DNA from: Novosphingobium profundi
Lineage (GTDB): Bacteria > Pseudomonadota > Alphaproteobacteria > Sphingomonadales > Sphingomonadaceae
Length of the DNA stretch: 64,000 nt
Assembly (NCBI RefSeq): GCF_018491765.1
Contig: NZ_JABWCU010000001.1
Coordinates: 62,001 to 126,000 of the forward strand
Reading direction: 5' to 3'
Below the pieces are notes generated by a model. That model worked only from the letters and a program-made list of their open reading frames with translations, had not been told where the DNA came from and searched no databases. Below, piece by piece: positions 1 through 8,322 of the stretch. A program made the translations under genes and the position numbers. The first letter of the stretch is position 1. Every line of letters begins with the position of its first letter.

Positions 1-660
1 AACTTCGACCTCGGCATCCGCTACCGCAGCGGCATGATCCAGGCGAACCTGGGTGGCTGGTACACGATCTTCGCGGATCGCCTGTCCTCGTCGTACGACC
101 CGACCTCGCAGATCACCACCTACACCAACCTCGGTACGGTGGACCGCTACGGCATCGACGGTACTTTCGCGGTGCAGCCCGACAGCCACTTCACGGCCTA
201 CGTCTTCGGTTCGTACCTCTGGTCGAAGATCCGCGACGACGTCCAGACCTCGGCGACCGGCTACGCCGAAACCAAGGGCAACATGGAAGGCGGCGTGCCG
301 TCCTACACCTTCGGTGGTCGTGTGCAGGGCAACGTGGGGCCGCTTTCGGTCGGCGTAGAAGCCAAGCGTACCGGTTCGCGTTACTACAACAGCCTGAACA
401 CACCGGTCTACTCGCGTTCCGGCGATCAGATCTGGGGCTCCAAGGTTCCGGCCTACACCGTCGTCAACCTCGACGCGCGTCTCGACATGAGCTTCGTTGG
501 CATGGGCGACAAGACCTTCGTCCAGCTCAACGTCGCCAACCTCTTCGACGAGTTCTACTACGGCTCGTTCGACGATGCGGGCGTGTCGGACACCGCCACC
601 TCGTACACCTACATCGGTGCGGGCCGCACGGTTTCGGCTTCGATCAACTTCCAGTTCTGA
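1..660 (+). CDS. TonB-dependent receptor, C-terminal part (cut by window start)
   Basis: The reading frame is open from base 1 and ends at a TGA, giving about 219 residues of a receptor barrel; the plug and most of the barrel lie outside the window. It shows alternating aromatic beta-strands, a FVQLNVANLFDEFYYGSF block typical of TonB receptor C termini, and a terminal aromatic (SINFQF) as expected for Bam-dependent outer-membrane insertion. By eye it is highly similar throughout to the last 220 residues of the next gene, so the two are tandem paralogues. Family role: TonB-energised uptake of a siderophore, glycan or other large substrate across the outer membrane; the substrate cannot be read from this fragment. 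Confidence 0.93.
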   Translation, partial: NFDLGIRYRSGMIQANLGGWYTIFADRLSSSYDPTSQITTYTNLGTVDRYGIDGTFAVQPDSHFTAYVFGSYLWSKIRDDVQTSATGYAETKGNMEGGVPSYTFGGRVQGNVGPLSVGVEAKRTGSRYYNSLNTPVYSRSGDQIWGSKVPAYTVVNLDARLDMSFVGMGDKTFVQLNVANLFDEFYYGSFDDAGVSDTATSYTYIGAGRTVSASINFQF

Positions 661-696
661 TCGGTTCGCACCGATCCACGACGGAAAAAGCGAAAA

Positions 697-727
697 GAGG
701 GAGGGGCCTGCGGGCCTCTCCCTTTTT
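697..727 (+). terminator. Rho-independent terminator
   Basis: A G+C-rich stem of about 11 bp (one G-U pair) with a short TGC loop is followed directly by a run of six T. It lies 37 bases after the receptor stop codon, so it separates the two tandem receptor genes into different transcripts. Confidence 0.85.
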
Positions 728-1027
728 TGTGCGCCGCGATGACCCGTTTCGGCGCGGAATTGCGGCAAATTTGGTCCAGGGGACCTGATTTCGAAGCCGG
801 AAATCGCTGTGGCTCGATTGCCACAGGTGCATCGCCTCTGGTGTACGCGCGAAAACTTCGTCTCGAAATTGTCATGAACGAGCGGCTAAGGGCGCCTGCG
901 CAGCGGGGTGCGACCCGCTGATTGAGGACGACCGTTGGCGGACGGTTCGACTTTGCCTTGAGCAAGGAAGCGCTCGCCAGGAAATCTCGCTCTCTCCCCC
1001 GAGAGCGTATAAAGAGGTCGTTAGTTA
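728..1027 (+). promoter_or_regulatory. Leader and promoter region of the second receptor
   Basis: There is no convincing gene here. The stretch is less G+C-rich than its surroundings around 760-880 and ends with GAGG about ten bases before the ATG of the receptor at 1028. A weak TATAAA-like hexamer lies near 1008. The terminator just upstream implies that a promoter must lie in this interval, but I cannot place it confidently. Confidence 0.4.
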
Positions 1028-3514
1028 ATGAAAAAGCTCAGCTATTTCGCTGCAGGCGCGGCGTCGCTGGCGGTTGCCAGCGCGCTTGGCTCCGCCCCCG
1101 TCCAGGCCCAGTCGACGGGTTCGATCGATTTCGAGAACAGCGAAATCGTCGTCACCGGCCAGACCGAGAAGGGCGTCGCCGGAATCGAACTGCCCGACAC
1201 GTCGAAGGCCAAGCAGGTCATCGACCAGAGCCTGATCGGCCGTGGTACGCCGGGCCAGACCATCAACGAGACGATCAACCTCGTCCCCGGCGTCAGCTTC
1301 ACCAACAACGACGCCTACGGCTCCTCGGGCGGCAGCCTGATGATCCGTGGCTTCGACGACACGCGCATCTCGCAGACTTTCGACGGAATTCCGCTCAACG
1401 ACACCGGCAACTATTCGCTCTACACCAACCAGCAGCTCGACCCCGAACTGATCGAGCAGGTCAACGTGAACCTGGGCACCACCGACGTCGATTCCCCCAC
1501 GGCATCGGCTTCGGGCTCGACCGTCAACTACCGCTCGATCGACCCCGACCACGAATTCGGCGCGCGCATGGTCGGTACGATCGGCGAGCAGAACAAGATG
1601 CGCATCTTCGGCCTGATCAACACGGGCGATCTCAACTCCTCGGGCACGCGCGCCTGGTTCTCGGCCTCGAAGGACACCTACGACGCGCTCTGGGGCGACT
1701 ACGGCAAGATCGACAAGACCCAGTTCAACGCCAAGGTCTACCAGCCTCTCGGCAACAACGGCGATTTCATCTCGGTCTCGGGTCACTACAACCGCAACCG
1801 CAACAACAACGCCTCCGACTGGGTGATGAGCACCGCGACTTCGTACGCGGATGGCGGAATTCCGCTCAACAAGTCCGAGCGCGATTCCTACCAGGTCGCC
1901 CGCTGCCAGGTCGCAGCCGGCACCAGCGGCGTTGCGGATTCGGCGGATGCTTGCGGCACCGCCTATGAGTACGGTTACAACCCGTCGAACACGGGCAATA
2001 TCCGCATCAACTCGCGCTTCACGCTCAGCGACAAGATGGTCCTGACCGTCGACCCCTACTTCCAATATACCTCGGCCAACGGCGGCAGCGGCTATGCGAC
2101 CGCTTATGAGGGCACCTACAGCGACACGATCACCAGTGGCTACATCGGGGGCACGGCCTATTTTGGCGGTGTCGATCTCAATGGCGACGGCGATACCATG
2201 GACAAGGTGCGCATTGCCGCTCCCAGCCAGACCGTCACCAACCGCATCGGCGTGATCGCCTCGCTGCGCTACGACATCGATGCCGACAACCGCGTGCGCG
2301 TGGCCTATACCTACGATCGCGGTCGCCACCGCCAGACCGGCGAGCTGGGCCTGATCAACTCCGACGGCAGCCGCGCCAACTATTTCAACATCGATAGCGC
2401 GCTGACCGACGTCAACGGCAACATCCTGCAGAAGCGCGACCGCCTGTCCTACGCGATCCTGCACCAGGTCTCGGGCGAGTACACCGGCGACTGGCTGGAT
2501 GACACGCTGCACGTCAACGCGGGCGTGCGCGTGCCCTTCTTCCGTCGCAACCTCACCAACAACTGCCTGACCACCAGCAATTCGGGCTACGTCAGCTGCT
2601 TCACCACCGACAGCGCCGACGAGGCCGCCTATGCCGCCACGCTTTCGAGCTATGGCGGGCGTGACCAGCGCGAGTTCACCTACAGCCACGTGCTGCCGAC
2701 CTTCGGCCTGGTCTACAACCTCGCGCCCGAAGCCAGCGTCTACTTCAACTACTCGATGGGCATGCAGGTCCCGGGCACGGACAACCTGTACCAGACCTTC
2801 TACTACGACGAGTCCGACGCGCGCGCGAAGTCGGCCAAGCCCGAGACTTCGAACAACTTCGATCTCGGCGTGCGCTATTCGAGCGGGATCATCCAGGCCA
2901 ACCTCGGCGCCTGGTACACGATCTTCTCGAACCGCCTGTCTTCCTCGTGGGATCCGGTGAACCAGATCTCGACCTACACCAACCTGGGAACGGTCGACCG
3001 TTACGGCATCGACGCGACCTTCGCGGTCCAGCCCGACAGCCACGTGAAGGCCTACCTATTCGGTTCGTACTTGTGGTCGAGCATTCGCGACGACGTCGCG
3101 GATTCTTCGGGCGGTTACTATGCGACCTCGGGCAAGATGGAAGGCGGCATTCCGCACTACACCTTCGGCGGCCGCATCGAAGGCAACGCCGGTCCGGTCT
3201 CGCTGGGCCTCGACGTGAAGCGCACCGGTGCGCGCTACTACAACGACCAGAACGAGACGGTCCTTGACGACGACGGCAACCAGATCTGGGGCGCCAAGGT
3301 TCCGGCCTACACCGTGGTCAATCTCGACGCGCGGCTGAACATGGCGTTTGCGGGCATGGGCGACAAGACCTTCGTCCAGCTCAACGTCGTCAACCTCTTC
3401 GACGAGTTCTACTACGGTTCGTTCGACGATGCCGGTCCGGACCGGACCGACACGAGCTACGCCTACATCGGCGCCGGTCGCACGATCTCGGGTTCGATCA
3501 GCTTCCAGTTCTGA
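1028..3514 (+). CDS. TonB-dependent receptor
   Basis: 828 residues. A Sec signal peptide (MKKLSYFAAGAASLAVASA..APVQAQ) is followed by the short N-terminal plug lead-in EIVVTGQ, a plug domain to about residue 160 (MIRGFDDTRISQTFDGIPLND) and a barrel ending in the aromatic SISFQF. The pattern fits an outer-membrane TonB-energised importer. A FVQLNVVNLFDEFYYGSF block marks the C-terminal strands. It is a close tandem paralogue of the truncated gene on its left, each unit with its own terminator. The ATG has a GAGG ribosome site. No partner enzyme, FecI/FecR-type regulator or siderophore gene is adjacent, so the substrate is unknown; the plug sequence resembles the sphingomonad carbohydrate/unknown-substrate receptors more than classic ferric-siderophore ones, which is only an impression. 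Confidence 0.95.
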   Translation: MKKLSYFAAGAASLAVASALGSAPVQAQSTGSIDFENSEIVVTGQTEKGVAGIELPDTSKAKQVIDQSLIGRGTPGQTINETINLVPGVSFTNNDAYGSSGGSLMIRGFDDTRISQTFDGIPLNDTGNYSLYTNQQLDPELIEQVNVNLGTTDVDSPTASASGSTVNYRSIDPDHEFGARMVGTIGEQNKMRIFGLINTGDLNSSGTRAWFSASKDTYDALWGDYGKIDKTQFNAKVYQPLGNNGDFISVSGHYNRNRNNNASDWVMSTATSYADGGIPLNKSERDSYQVARCQVAAGTSGVADSADACGTAYEYGYNPSNTGNIRINSRFTLSDKMVLTVDPYFQYTSANGGSGYATAYEGTYSDTITSGYIGGTAYFGGVDLNGDGDTMDKVRIAAPSQTVTNRIGVIASLRYDIDADNRVRVAYTYDRGRHRQTGELGLINSDGSRANYFNIDSALTDVNGNILQKRDRLSYAILHQVSGEYTGDWLDDTLHVNAGVRVPFFRRNLTNNCLTTSNSGYVSCFTTDSADEAAYAATLSSYGGRDQREFTYSHVLPTFGLVYNLAPEASVYFNYSMGMQVPGTDNLYQTFYYDESDARAKSAKPETSNNFDLGVRYSSGIIQANLGAWYTIFSNRLSSSWDPVNQISTYTNLGTVDRYGIDATFAVQPDSHVKAYLFGSYLWSSIRDDVADSSGGYYATSGKMEGGIPHYTFGGRIEGNAGPVSLGLDVKRTGARYYNDQNETVLDDDGNQIWGAKVPAYTVVNLDARLNMAFAGMGDKTFVQLNVVNLFDEFYYGSFDDAGPDRTDTSYAYIGAGRTISGSISFQF

Positions 3515-3544
3515 CCGAGCTCGGCCAAGGTCGCACAGAAGGAA

Positions 3545-3573
3545 GGGGAGGGCCGCGCGGCTCTCCCCTTTTT
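3545..3573 (+). terminator. Rho-independent terminator
   Basis: GGGGAGGGCC pairs with GGCTCTCCCC across a GCGC loop and is followed by TTTTT. It is placed 30 bases after the receptor stop and has nearly the same sequence as the terminator of the preceding paralogue, supporting duplication of the whole gene unit. Confidence 0.87.
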
Positions 3574-3614
3574 CGTGTCCACGTGCGGTTGGAGCGCCGC
3601 TGCGGCGCGCGGCC

Positions 3615-4277
3615 TCATTCGTAGACGCAGGTGTCGTAGCTGCCGCGCACCGTGCCGATGCGCGCGGCGATGGTGTTGCCGTAGCGGCGGGTGAAGCCGC
3701 CCGGGCTCTTTACACTGCGGGTCTTGGGGCTGGGGAGGGCAGCCGCCATGCGGGCGGCCTGAACGCGGCTGAGATCGGCGGCCGAAGTGCCGAAATAGCG
3801 CTGCGCCCCCGCCTCCACGCCATACGTGCCGATGCCCGTCTCGGCGACATTGAGGTAGACTTCCATGATCCGGCGCTTGTCCCACAGGTGCTCGATCAGG
3901 AAAGTGAACCAGACTTCGAAGCCCTTGCGCGCATAGCGGCTCCAGCCCTCGCCCTGCCACAGGAAGACGTTCTTGGCGGTCTGCTGGCTGATCGTCGAAC
4001 CGCCGCGAAGCTGGCCGCCCGCCGCGTTGCGCTTCATCGCGTTCTCGATCGCGTCGGTATCGAACCCGTTGTGCGAGCAGAACTTGCTGTCTTCGGCCGC
4101 GATCGCGGCGTCCACCATGTTGCGGTTGATGCCCTCGAGCGAGGTCCAGTCCTTGGTGATGCCGTTGCCGTCGGTCAGCATGGTCAGCGTTACGGGCACG
4201 GGCACGAAGCGGTAGAGCAGCGTGATGCCGACGCTCAGGAGGATGAAACCGAGTATCAGCTTGGCGAAGAGGCGCAT
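3615..4277 (-). CDS. mtgA: Monofunctional biosynthetic peptidoglycan transglycosylase
   Basis: 220 residues when started at the ATG that begins MRLFAKLILG; an earlier in-frame ATG would add 30 non-family residues. One N-terminal membrane anchor (about residues 5-24) is followed by a GT51 glycosyltransferase domain. The catalytic motif AAEDSKFCSHNGFD (Glu62) and the RGGSTISQQTAKN motif (91-103) are both intact. There is no transpeptidase domain, as expected for MtgA, which polymerises lipid II into glycan strands at the inner membrane. Its length matches the family. It is convergent with the receptor at 1028 and lies downstream of rpoH, separated by the rpoH terminator. Confidence 0.95.
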   Translation of the reverse strand: MRLFAKLILGFILLSVGITLLYRFVPVPVTLTMLTDGNGITKDWTSLEGINRNMVDAAIAAEDSKFCSHNGFDTDAIENAMKRNAAGGQLRGGSTISQQTAKNVFLWQGEGWSRYARKGFEVWFTFLIEHLWDKRRIMEVYLNVAETGIGTYGVEAGAQRYFGTSAADLSRVQAARMAAALPSPKTRSVKSPGGFTRRYGNTIAARIGTVRGSYDTCVYE

Positions 4278-4390
4278 GGGGCAGGCGATCCTGTAGGCGA
4301 TGAGTGCCCGGCCAGATAGCCTGCCTCGGGGGCGGAGGGCCAGAGCCAAGCGCGGCGATGTCCGCAATCACGGACATCGCCATAGGCAGA

Positions 4391-4430
4391 AACGAAAAGC
4401 GCCGCCTCTCGCCTGGGGCGAGGGCGGCGC
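4391..4430 (-). terminator. Terminator downstream of rpoH
   Basis: On the minus strand GCGCCGCC pairs with GGCGGCGC around a partly self-complementary centre and is followed by a TTTTCGTTT tract. It lies 26 bases after the rpoH stop codon. Confidence 0.8.
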
Positions 4431-4456
4431 GTTCGACGCTCTTGGCGAGGGTCCGT

Positions 4457-5362
4457 TCAGCCGGCGGGCAGCAACTGCTTGTCGGTGGCGATGCGGTTCA
4501 TCGCCTTTTGCAGCTTCTCGAAGGCGCGTACTTCGATCTGGCGCACGCGTTCGCGGCTGACGTTGTAGACCTGGCTCAGTTCCTCGAGCGTCTTGGGGTC
4601 TTCGGACAGGCGGCGTTCGGTGAGGATGTCGCGCTCGCGGTCGTTGAGCTGGTCCATCGCCTCGACAAGCATGTCGTGGCGGACGGTCTTTTCCTCGGCC
4701 TCGGCGACGATCTCGTCCTGCAGCGGCTTGTCATCCTGCAGGATGTCCATCCACTGGCCTTCGCCTTCCTCGCGCAAGCTGACGTTGAGCGAGGCATCGC
4801 CGCCCATCATCATGCGCCGGTTCATGTTGACCACTTCCTGCTCGGACACGCCCAGCGTCGTGGCGATCTTGGTCACGTCGTCGGGGTGGAGATCGGAGTC
4901 CTCGTACGCGTCGAGGTTCTTCTTCATCCGGCGAAGGTTGAAGAAGAGCTTCTTCTGCGCCGCCGTGGTGCCCATCTTCACGAGGCTCCACGAACGCAGG
5001 ATGTACTCTTGAATCGAGGCCTTGATCCACCACATCGCATACGTGGCAAGTCGGAAACCACGGTCGGGCTCGAACTTCTTCACGCCCTGCATGAGGCCGA
5101 TGTTGCCTTCGGAAATGAGTTCGGAGACGGGCAGGCCATAGCCGCGATAGCCCATCGCGATCTTGGCGACGAGTCGCAGGTGGCTGGTCACCAGCTGGGC
5201 GGCGGCCTGCGGGTCCTCGTGCTCCTTGTAGCGCTGGGCGAGCATGTATTCCTGCTCGGGCTTGAGCACCGGGAACTTGCGGATCTCGGCCAGGTAGCGG
5301 TTGAGGCTCTGCTCACCGCCCAGGGCCGGGACTGCCGGTAGGTTACGTTGGGTATTGCTCAC
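4457..5362 (-). CDS. rpoH: RNA polymerase sigma factor RpoH (sigma-32)
   Basis: 301 residues, typical for the alphaproteobacterial heat-shock sigma factor. Region 2 (about 56-125) contains ELISEGNIGLMQGVKKFEPDRGFRLATYAMWWIK split over the -10 recognition helix. The RpoH box QKKLFFNLRR (136-145), which distinguishes RpoH from RpoD-type factors, is intact. Region 4 ends with the -35 recognition helix YNVSRERVRQIEVRAFEKL. It directs transcription of chaperones and proteases; clpB in this same window carries a matching promoter. The gene follows rluD in the same direction with a 100-base gap holding a nested inverted repeat. Confidence 0.98.
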   Translation of the reverse strand: MSNTQRNLPAVPALGGEQSLNRYLAEIRKFPVLKPEQEYMLAQRYKEHEDPQAAAQLVTSHLRLVAKIAMGYRGYGLPVSELISEGNIGLMQGVKKFEPDRGFRLATYAMWWIKASIQEYILRSWSLVKMGTTAAQKKLFFNLRRMKKNLDAYEDSDLHPDDVTKIATTLGVSEQEVVNMNRRMMMGGDASLNVSLREEGEGQWMDILQDDKPLQDEIVAEAEEKTVRHDMLVEAMDQLNDRERDILTERRLSEDPKTLEELSQVYNVSRERVRQIEVRAFEKLQKAMNRIATDKQLLPAG

Positions 5363-5406
5363 TGGTATCCGTCCTTCTTCTCGGTCGGCGCGCGGTCTAA
5401 GACCCT

Positions 5407-5451
5407 TGTGCTAGGCATCTTAACTTGCGGCCACCTGTTAATCCTAGCACA
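5407..5451. promoter_or_regulatory. Nested inverted repeat upstream of rpoH
   Basis: A 9-bp arm TGTGCTAGG (5407-5415) is repeated inverted as CCTAGCACA (5443-5451). Inside it TTAAC (5420-5424) is repeated inverted as GTTAA (5437-5441). The whole 45-bp dyad lies 45-90 bases upstream of the rpoH start. No T-run follows on either strand, so a terminator is unlikely. An operator or a structured rpoH leader fits better. Confidence 0.5.
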
Positions 5452-5462
5452 CAAATCCGATT

Positions 5463-6407
5463 TCAGAGTCGCAATTCGTCGATCAGGGTCCGCATGTCGT
5501 CGGGCAGGGCGCTCGCGAAACGGACGTTCTCACCTGTAACGGGATGGACGAAGCCAAGTTCCGCTGCGTGCAAAGCCTGCCGCGAAAAAGCGAGTCGGGA
5601 GAGAATCGGCCGGATGGCCTTGGGTGTGCGTCCATAAACAGGATCACCCAATAGCATGTGGCCGATTGACGACATGTGAACACGCACCTGATGGGTCCGA
5701 CCGGTCTCGAGCCGGCACTCGACGAGGCTCGCGTAGGCGAAATTCTCAAGCGTACGGTAGTGGGTCACCGCGTGCTTGCCGCGCCCTTCCTCGACGATCG
5801 TCATCTTCTTGCGGTCGTGGCTCGAGCGCCCGATCGCCCCGCGCACGGTGCCCGCCATCGGGATCGGCCGTCCGGCCACCACCGCCTTGTAGGCGCGCTC
5901 GATCGAGTGGTCGGCGAACTGCACGGCCAGGCCTTCGTGCGCGCGGTCGGTCTTGGCAACGACGAGCAGGCCCGAGGTGTCCTTGTCGATGCGGTGGACG
6001 ATGCCCGGGCGCGCGACTCCGCCGATCCCCGAAAGCTGCCCCCGACAGTGGTGGAGGAGGGCGTTGACGAGCGTACCGTCGGGATTTCCCGCAGCCGGGT
6101 GGACGACGAGGCCGGCGGGCTTGTCGATGACGATGAGTTCCTCGTCCTCGTAGACCACGACGAGCGGAATGTCCTGCGCGATCGCCTCGGCGGGCGTGGC
6201 CTCGGGAACCTCGATCGCGAAGGCGGTGCCGCCCGCGACCTTGGCCGAGGCCTGGCTGACCGGCTTGCCCTCGAGCGTGATGCACCCTTGCGCCAGGAGC
6301 GCCTTGATGCGCTCGCGCGAGAGGCCGCTGGCGTCGGCCAGCGCCTTGTCGAGCCGTCCACCCGACGGTGGAATGTGCCCTGCGACGATGTTTGCGGTTG
6401 CCCCCAT
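5463..6407 (-). CDS. rluD: 23S rRNA pseudouridine synthase, RluD type
   Basis: 314 residues from the ATG beginning MGATANIVAG; an ATG 12 bases earlier (6419) is also possible. An N-terminal S4 RNA-binding domain (about residues 17-75: GGRLDKALADASGLSRERIK) precedes the pseudouridine synthase domain with the catalytic HRIDKDTSGLLVV motif (138-150, Asp141) and LETGRTHQVRVHMSSIGHML near the C terminus. This is the organisation of RluD, which modifies helix 69 of 23S rRNA, though RluA-family members can only be told apart with alignment. The gene is divergent from the JAMM peptidase gene, with start codons fewer than 20 bases apart, and lies upstream of rpoH. Confidence 0.9.
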   Translation of the reverse strand: MGATANIVAGHIPPSGGRLDKALADASGLSRERIKALLAQGCITLEGKPVSQASAKVAGGTAFAIEVPEATPAEAIAQDIPLVVVYEDEELIVIDKPAGLVVHPAAGNPDGTLVNALLHHCRGQLSGIGGVARPGIVHRIDKDTSGLLVVAKTDRAHEGLAVQFADHSIERAYKAVVAGRPIPMAGTVRGAIGRSSHDRKKMTIVEEGRGKHAVTHYRTLENFAYASLVECRLETGRTHQVRVHMSSIGHMLLGDPVYGRTPKAIRPILSRLAFSRQALHAAELGFVHPVTGENVRFASALPDDMRTLIDELRL

Positions 6408-6425
6408 TGCCGCTAGCATTTGGGG

Positions 6426-6827
6426 ATGGACGTCGAGGTGACAAGGGGGGTGCTGGAATTGCTCCACAGCCAGGCTGCGCTGGCCGCGCCCGAGGAGTGC
6501 TGCGGGCTCCTTCTGGGCGTGCGCGGAGAGGGGGGCGAGCGAATCGATGCGATCCGGCCTGCCGCCAACCTGGCCGCGACCCCGCGCGTGCGTTTCGAGA
6601 TCGACCCGATGGTCCTGTTTGCCGCGCACAAGGCGGCGCGGGCCGGCGGGCCGCAGGTCGTGGGCTACTACCACTCGCACCCTACGGGAAAACCGGCGCC
6701 GTCCGTCACGGATTGTGAACATTCCACCGGCGATTGTCGCATTTGGGCGATCGTTGCCGAGGGCGTTGTTGCTTTCTGGCGCGATCGCGCGGAAGGGTTC
6801 GAACCCGTGCGGTGCCGCGAGGTGTGA
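6426..6827 (+). CDS. JAMM/MPN-domain zinc peptidase (Mov34/Rad24-like, M67 type)
   Basis: 133 residues forming a single MPN domain. The zinc-site signature is complete: Glu24 (PEECCGLLLG), His83 and His85 in YYHSHPTGKPAPS, and Asp96. Bacterial stand-alone JAMM proteins of this size are predicted isopeptidases or Cys/thiocarboxylate-releasing enzymes; no ubiquitin-like or ThiS-like partner lies next to it, so the substrate is unknown. ATG at 6426 is preferred over a TTG six bases upstream. It is divergent from rluD and precedes chpT in the same direction with an 85-base gap. Confidence 0.88.
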   Translation: MDVEVTRGVLELLHSQAALAAPEECCGLLLGVRGEGGERIDAIRPAANLAATPRVRFEIDPMVLFAAHKAARAGGPQVVGYYHSHPTGKPAPSVTDCEHSTGDCRIWAIVAEGVVAFWRDRAEGFEPVRCREV

Positions 6828-6912
6828 GGGACGGGGGCTGGTAAATGCCGCAAGCGTTCCCACCTGAGGGAGCACCGGCTGGAACGACAAGAAAAACGGA
6901 AAGAATTTCTCC

Positions 6913-7569
6913 ATGACGACGAGCTCGCTCGATCTCGCAAGCCTGCTGTGTTCGCGCCTCTGCCATGACCTGCTCAGCCCCGTGGGGGCGCTTACCAACG
7001 GGCTCGAGCTGCTGGCGGACGAGAACGATCCCGAGATGCGCCAGCGCTGTTTCGAGCTGCTTGAACAGAGCGCGCGGATCTCGGCGGACAAGCTCAAGTT
7101 CTTCCGTCTGGCCTATGGCGCGGCCGGGGGCTTCGGCGAGCGCGTTGCGGTGGGCGAGGCGAAGGGGCTGGTCGAGGCGCTCGTCGCCAACAACGCGCGC
7201 ATCACGATCAACTGGGCGATCTCGGCCGATGCCCTGCCCAAGCCCGCGATCAAGACCTTGCTCAACTTCGCCCTGTTCGGGATCGAGGCGCTGCCGCGCG
7301 GCGGTACGCTCGACCTCGCGGTGGAACTGCGTCCCGAGCAGATCGGCGATGGCACGTCCGAGCTGGTCGTGCGCGCGGCAGGCCCGCGCATCGCCTTCGA
7401 TCCTTCGGTCGGCCAGGCGCTCGAGGGAACCCTGCCCGAAGCCGAGCTTTCCAGCCGGACGGCACCCGCGGCCATGCTCAACCAGCTGGCGCAGACGGTC
7501 GGCGGGCGCATGCAGTTTGCCTTGGGCGAGGGTGCCCTGATACTGGGAGCGGTCCTCCCCGGAGCCTGA
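6913..7569 (+). CDS. chpT: Histidine phosphotransferase ChpT
   Basis: 218 residues. The N-terminal dimerisation helix carries the phospho-accepting histidine His18 in SRLCHDLLSPVGALTNGLELL, followed by a degenerate HATPase-like domain without ATP-binding boxes, the hallmark of ChpT. In Caulobacter and relatives ChpT relays phosphate from CckA to CtrA and CpdR, controlling cell cycle and motility genes. The ATG has no strong ribosome site (GAAAGAATTTCTCC lies just before it). It is followed by the amidase gene 42 bases later in the same direction. Confidence 0.93.
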   Translation: MTTSSLDLASLLCSRLCHDLLSPVGALTNGLELLADENDPEMRQRCFELLEQSARISADKLKFFRLAYGAAGGFGERVAVGEAKGLVEALVANNARITINWAISADALPKPAIKTLLNFALFGIEALPRGGTLDLAVELRPEQIGDGTSELVVRAAGPRIAFDPSVGQALEGTLPEAELSSRTAPAAMLNQLAQTVGGRMQFALGEGALILGAVLPGA

Positions 7570-7611
7570 GCGGCAACCCGATGGCGTGAAGGACAGGAGA
7601 CGCGAACGACG

Positions 7612-8316
7612 ATGAACCGGTGGCTGGTCAATTCCTTCGTGCAATCGCCCAACTGGAACGCGCGCAAGCGGCCGATCACCATGGTCGTGCTGCACTACAC
7701 CGGCATGAAGAGCGCGGCCGAGGCGCTCGAGCGGATGTGCGATCCGGCCGCCGAGGTCTCCGCGCACTACATGATCGACGAGGAGGGCATCGTCACGTCG
7801 CTCGTCTCGGAAGAGAACCGCGCCTGGCACGCGGGCCGTTCGTACTGGCGCGGCGAGAGCGACGTCAATTCGGCCTCGATCGGCATCGAGCTGGTCAATC
7901 CGGGTCACGAATGGGGCTACCGCGCCTTTCCCGAGGCGCAGATGGACGCGCTCCTTCCGCTGCTCGCCGACATTCTCGATCGCCACGACATTCCGCGCGC
8001 CAACGTGGTGGGCCATTCGGACATCGCGCCCGCGCGCAAGCAGGATCCGGGCGAGCTGTTCGACTGGGCGCGACTTGGCGAACTGGGCCTCGCACTCGAC
8101 ATTCCCAAGGCGCGCATGAACCTGTTCTACGACAATCCGGGCAAGTTCTATCTCGCGCTCGAGCGCTTCGGCTACGACATCACCGATGGCCGCGCGGCGG
8201 TCACCGCCTTCCAGCGGCGCTGGCGCCCGGAACTGATCGATGGAGAGATCGACGGGGAAATCGGGGGCATCCTGTTCGAACTCCTGTTGGAGCGCGACAT
8301 CGGTCGTGCTAGGTGA
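7612..8316 (+). CDS. N-acetylmuramoyl-L-alanine amidase (AmpD/Amidase_2 with peptidoglycan-binding tail)
   Basis: 234 residues with no signal peptide, suggesting a cytoplasmic AmpD-like role in cell-wall recycling. Predicted zinc ligands are His28 (VLHYTGM), His135 (VGHSDIAPARKQDPG) and Asp145. The C-terminal segment from about residue 180 (FYLALERFGYDITDGRAAVTAFQRRW) matches the PG_binding_1 fold that AmiD/AmpD-type enzymes often carry. It cleaves the lactyl-amide bond between MurNAc and the stem peptide. It ends six bases before the RNase P RNA gene. Confidence 0.93.
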   Translation: MNRWLVNSFVQSPNWNARKRPITMVVLHYTGMKSAAEALERMCDPAAEVSAHYMIDEEGIVTSLVSEENRAWHAGRSYWRGESDVNSASIGIELVNPGHEWGYRAFPEAQMDALLPLLADILDRHDIPRANVVGHSDIAPARKQDPGELFDWARLGELGLALDIPKARMNLFYDNPGKFYLALERFGYDITDGRAAVTAFQRRWRPELIDGEIDGEIGGILFELLLERDIGRAR

Positions 8317-8322
8317 GCGCCC

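Noticed and set aside
4304..5341. A 345-codon plus-strand frame over rpoH
   Set aside because: It is a shadow of rpoH, which has all sigma-factor regions and the RpoH box on the other strand.
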